DNA of 8,350 nucleotides from Deltaproteobacteria bacterium (GTDB taxonomy: Bacteria; Desulfobacterota; Desulfobulbia; Desulfobulbales; Desulfocapsaceae). A program made the translations under genes and the position numbers. The DNA is taken from NCBI GenBank assembly GCA_021779275.1, contig JAJYAX010000050.1:1-8350 (forward strand), given 5' to 3'. Shown one piece after another: positions 7,326-8,350 of this stretch (position 1 is its first letter; the number at the start of each line of letters is the position of its first letter). The notes under the pieces are model-generated. The model was not told where the DNA came from. It ran no database searches and saw nothing but the letters and a program-made list of their open reading frames with translations.

Positions 7326-7513
7326 TTCATCCTTGCGGTCTCTTGCACAGTAGTGTGGATATCCTTGAAGGCCTGATCGAAGGTCGCCGGTGTTAATCTT
7401 CCCATTTCTATGAACTTAATGGCGATCTCCTTGGCGATCTTCAAGAGGGTCTCCTCGGAGACGGGCTGGTCATTTTCAGAACGGGATCCGCTGCTTTTGA
7501 CGGATGTGGACAT
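7322..7513 (-). CDS. Small conserved-looking helical protein coupled to mpl
   Basis: This 63-residue protein is of unknown function. The first 18 residues are polar and probably disordered (Ser, Lys, Asp and Asn rich). Residues from about 20 to 60 look like two amphipathic helices, EETLLKIAKEIAIKFIEMGR and TPATFDQAFKDIHTTVQET, joined at a Leu-Thr-Pro turn. There is no signal peptide, membrane segment or cysteine. The start at 7513 is preferred because AAAGG lies 8 nt upstream; the frame stays open to an ATG at 7672, but that extension would cross the 7555-7604 hairpin and has no good ribosome binding site. Its TGA overlaps the mpl ATG. I recall, without being able to check, similar short proteins in delta-proteobacteria, some labelled as conjugal transfer proteins. 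I see no support for that label. The coupling suggests co-expression with Mpl at a set ratio. Confidence 0.72.
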   Translation of the reverse strand: MSTSVKSSGSRSENDQPVSEETLLKIAKEIAIKFIEMGRLTPATFDQAFKDIHTTVQETARMK

Positions 7514-7554
7514 TGCAGTACCTTTAAGTTGAGCTGCTTTAGCGGAGAAATAAC

Positions 7555-7604
7555 CGCCCCTGCCGTTGGAAGAAGGCCAATTCGTCACAAGAACGGCAGA
7601 GGCG
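7555..7604 (-). promoter_or_regulatory. 13-bp hairpin upstream of the small gene and mpl
   Basis: On the - strand the arm CGCCTCTGCCGTT (7604-7592) pairs with AACGGCAGGGGCG (7567-7555) over 13 bp with a single G-U wobble. The loop is 24 nt. The same arms on the + strand give a C-A mismatch, so the structure favours RNA read in the mpl direction. Just after it the - strand reads GTTATTTCT, a broken T-run. It lies 77 nt past the stop of the secreted-protein gene and 41 nt before the start of the 63-residue gene. It may therefore be the terminator of the former or a leader element of the latter. The long loop and imperfect T-run make a standard terminator only one of the options. Confidence 0.5.
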
Positions 7605-7680
7605 TCTTTCGAGCAGGAAAAACCGGTCAGGCCCTCCCTGAAGAAAAATGTCAGAGAAAAATATCGGAGCAAATTGTCGG

Positions 7681-8286
7681 TTACGGCAGTCTTGCCAGTT
7701 TATCCATATCCACCTTATCGGCATAGGCCAAAAGATCGTCCCGTTGAATATTGTCCCCTTCAATGGTGATAAGGAGGTTGGCGCCGATCACGATATTGAT
7801 ATTCCCCGAGGTTTCTTTGAAATCCACAATTGCCTTCTGCCCGTTAATCATTTCAATTTTTCCGGTTGATGACGCGAAAATCGGATTGCTGAACATCATC
7901 AGCATCGATTGCATCATCGGTGAATCGGTACTGAACTTGATCGTAATCGAGGAGGCGTTTTTACTATACCGACGTTCTGCGGTGGTGGGGCCTCCAAATA
8001 CCTCGGCCGCCATGACCTTGCTGTCAGCCTGTTCAGCAGACCAGCCATCCAGGGGACCCGGGAGCAGGCTTTTCAGTACGTCGCCTTTTTTCTGGCGGAT
8101 CATCCGGATGGCGGAATCAAGACTGGTGACCGCTGCGGTAAACTGGCTGTCCTTATAGTGTTGCACCGCCTCGTCAATTGCCTTCGTCACCGGGTCTTCT
8201 CCAGCCTTTGACATTGCAGGGAGAAAAAAGGAAAGGAGGACCACAAGTGTGCAACGGAAGAAGCTTCGCGACATATTTTTTTCCAT
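7681..8286 (-). CDS. Secreted protein of unknown function with Sec signal peptide
   Basis: This 201-residue exported protein is of unknown function. A signal peptide spans about residues 1-28: basic Arg7 and Arg11, a hydrophobic core LVVLLSFFLPA at about 14-24, and a likely signal peptidase I site after SKA at 26-28. There is no lipobox cysteine, so a soluble periplasmic location is expected. Residues about 31-65 look like a TPR-like helical hairpin (DEAVQHYKDSQFTAAVTSLDSAI). A second domain begins at LLPGPLDGW (74-82) and includes SPMMQSMLMMFSNP at 122-135, INGQKA at 147-152 and a C-terminal DLLAYADKVDMDKLARL. I recall similar unnamed exported proteins in many proteobacteria but no established function. 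The start at 8286 has AAGG 10 nt upstream; Met5 is a possible alternative, and a Met 17 codons upstream would bury the signal peptide behind a polar stretch. It lies on the mpl strand but is separated by 167 bp and a hairpin. Confidence 0.75.
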   Translation of the reverse strand: MEKNMSRSFFRCTLVVLLSFFLPAMSKAGEDPVTKAIDEAVQHYKDSQFTAAVTSLDSAIRMIRQKKGDVLKSLLPGPLDGWSAEQADSKVMAAEVFGGPTTAERRYSKNASSITIKFSTDSPMMQSMLMMFSNPIFASSTGKIEMINGQKAIVDFKETSGNINIVIGANLLITIEGDNIQRDDLLAYADKVDMDKLARLP

Positions 8287-8309
8287 AGTGAGTATGCCTT
8301 GTAGCTGTA

Positions 8310-8339
8310 GTTTGCTTCTTGGAGATACAACCGGCAAAC
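8310..8339. repeat. Inverted repeat upstream of the secreted-protein gene
   Basis: GTTTGC (8310-8315) and GCAAAC (8334-8339) are a perfect 6+6 inverted repeat with an 18-nt spacer. It lies 23 nt upstream of the chosen start and could be an operator or a leader hairpin. The arms are short and a chance origin is possible. No clear promoter is visible between it and the window edge. Confidence 0.2.
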
Positions 8340-8350
8340 AGCAGTTGTTT

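Noticed and set aside
7617..7641. Hairpin TCAGG/CCTGA (7627-7641) with TTTTT nearby on the - strand as a terminator for the secreted-protein gene
   Set aside because: The stem is only 5 bp and the T-run is separated from it by CCGG. The stronger hairpin at 7555-7604 is a better candidate.

Overview
The window reads as an ordinary chromosomal stretch of a Gram-negative bacterium, most likely an anaerobic Desulfobacterota (Desulfobulbales-like) species. That placement is an inference from the gene mix: an Mrp/NBP35 ATPase with Cys-rich ends, a selenocysteine elongation factor, the murein-recycling ligase Mpl coupled to a small helical protein, and a stand-alone Hpt protein. No marker settles the taxonomy. 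I see no rRNA, tRNA, transposase, CRISPR array or phage gene. Seven protein genes are supported and they cover most of the sequence.

Layout. Positions 1-280 are a leader or intergenic stretch with a small dyad (214-228) and a strong ribosome binding site. Three genes follow on the + strand: an Mrp-type Fe-S carrier ATPase (281-1210), a metallo-beta-lactamase-fold hydrolase (1312-1941) and selB (1957-3888). The last two are only 15 nt apart and are probably co-transcribed. selB converges on tilS (3919-5400, - strand) across 30 nt. tilS is divergent from a small Hpt phosphotransfer gene (5493-5831, +); the 92 bp between them hold a dyad and two mutually exclusive hairpins next to the Hpt ribosome binding site. 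The Hpt gene converges on mpl (5847-7325, -). mpl shares an ATGA stop/start overlap with a 63-residue gene upstream of it (7322-7513, -). A 167-bp gap holding a 13-bp hairpin (7555-7604) separates that gene from a secreted protein of unknown function (7681-8286, -).

Functionally the genes are housekeeping: Fe-S cluster delivery, UGA-selenocysteine decoding, lysidine formation on tRNA-Ile, and recycling of murein tripeptide. The Hpt protein points to an unlinked multistep phosphorelay. I found no convincing new multi-gene system. The best leads are the hairpin before the 63-residue/mpl pair, the competing hairpins before the Hpt gene, the 63-residue protein itself, and the uncharacterised secreted protein.
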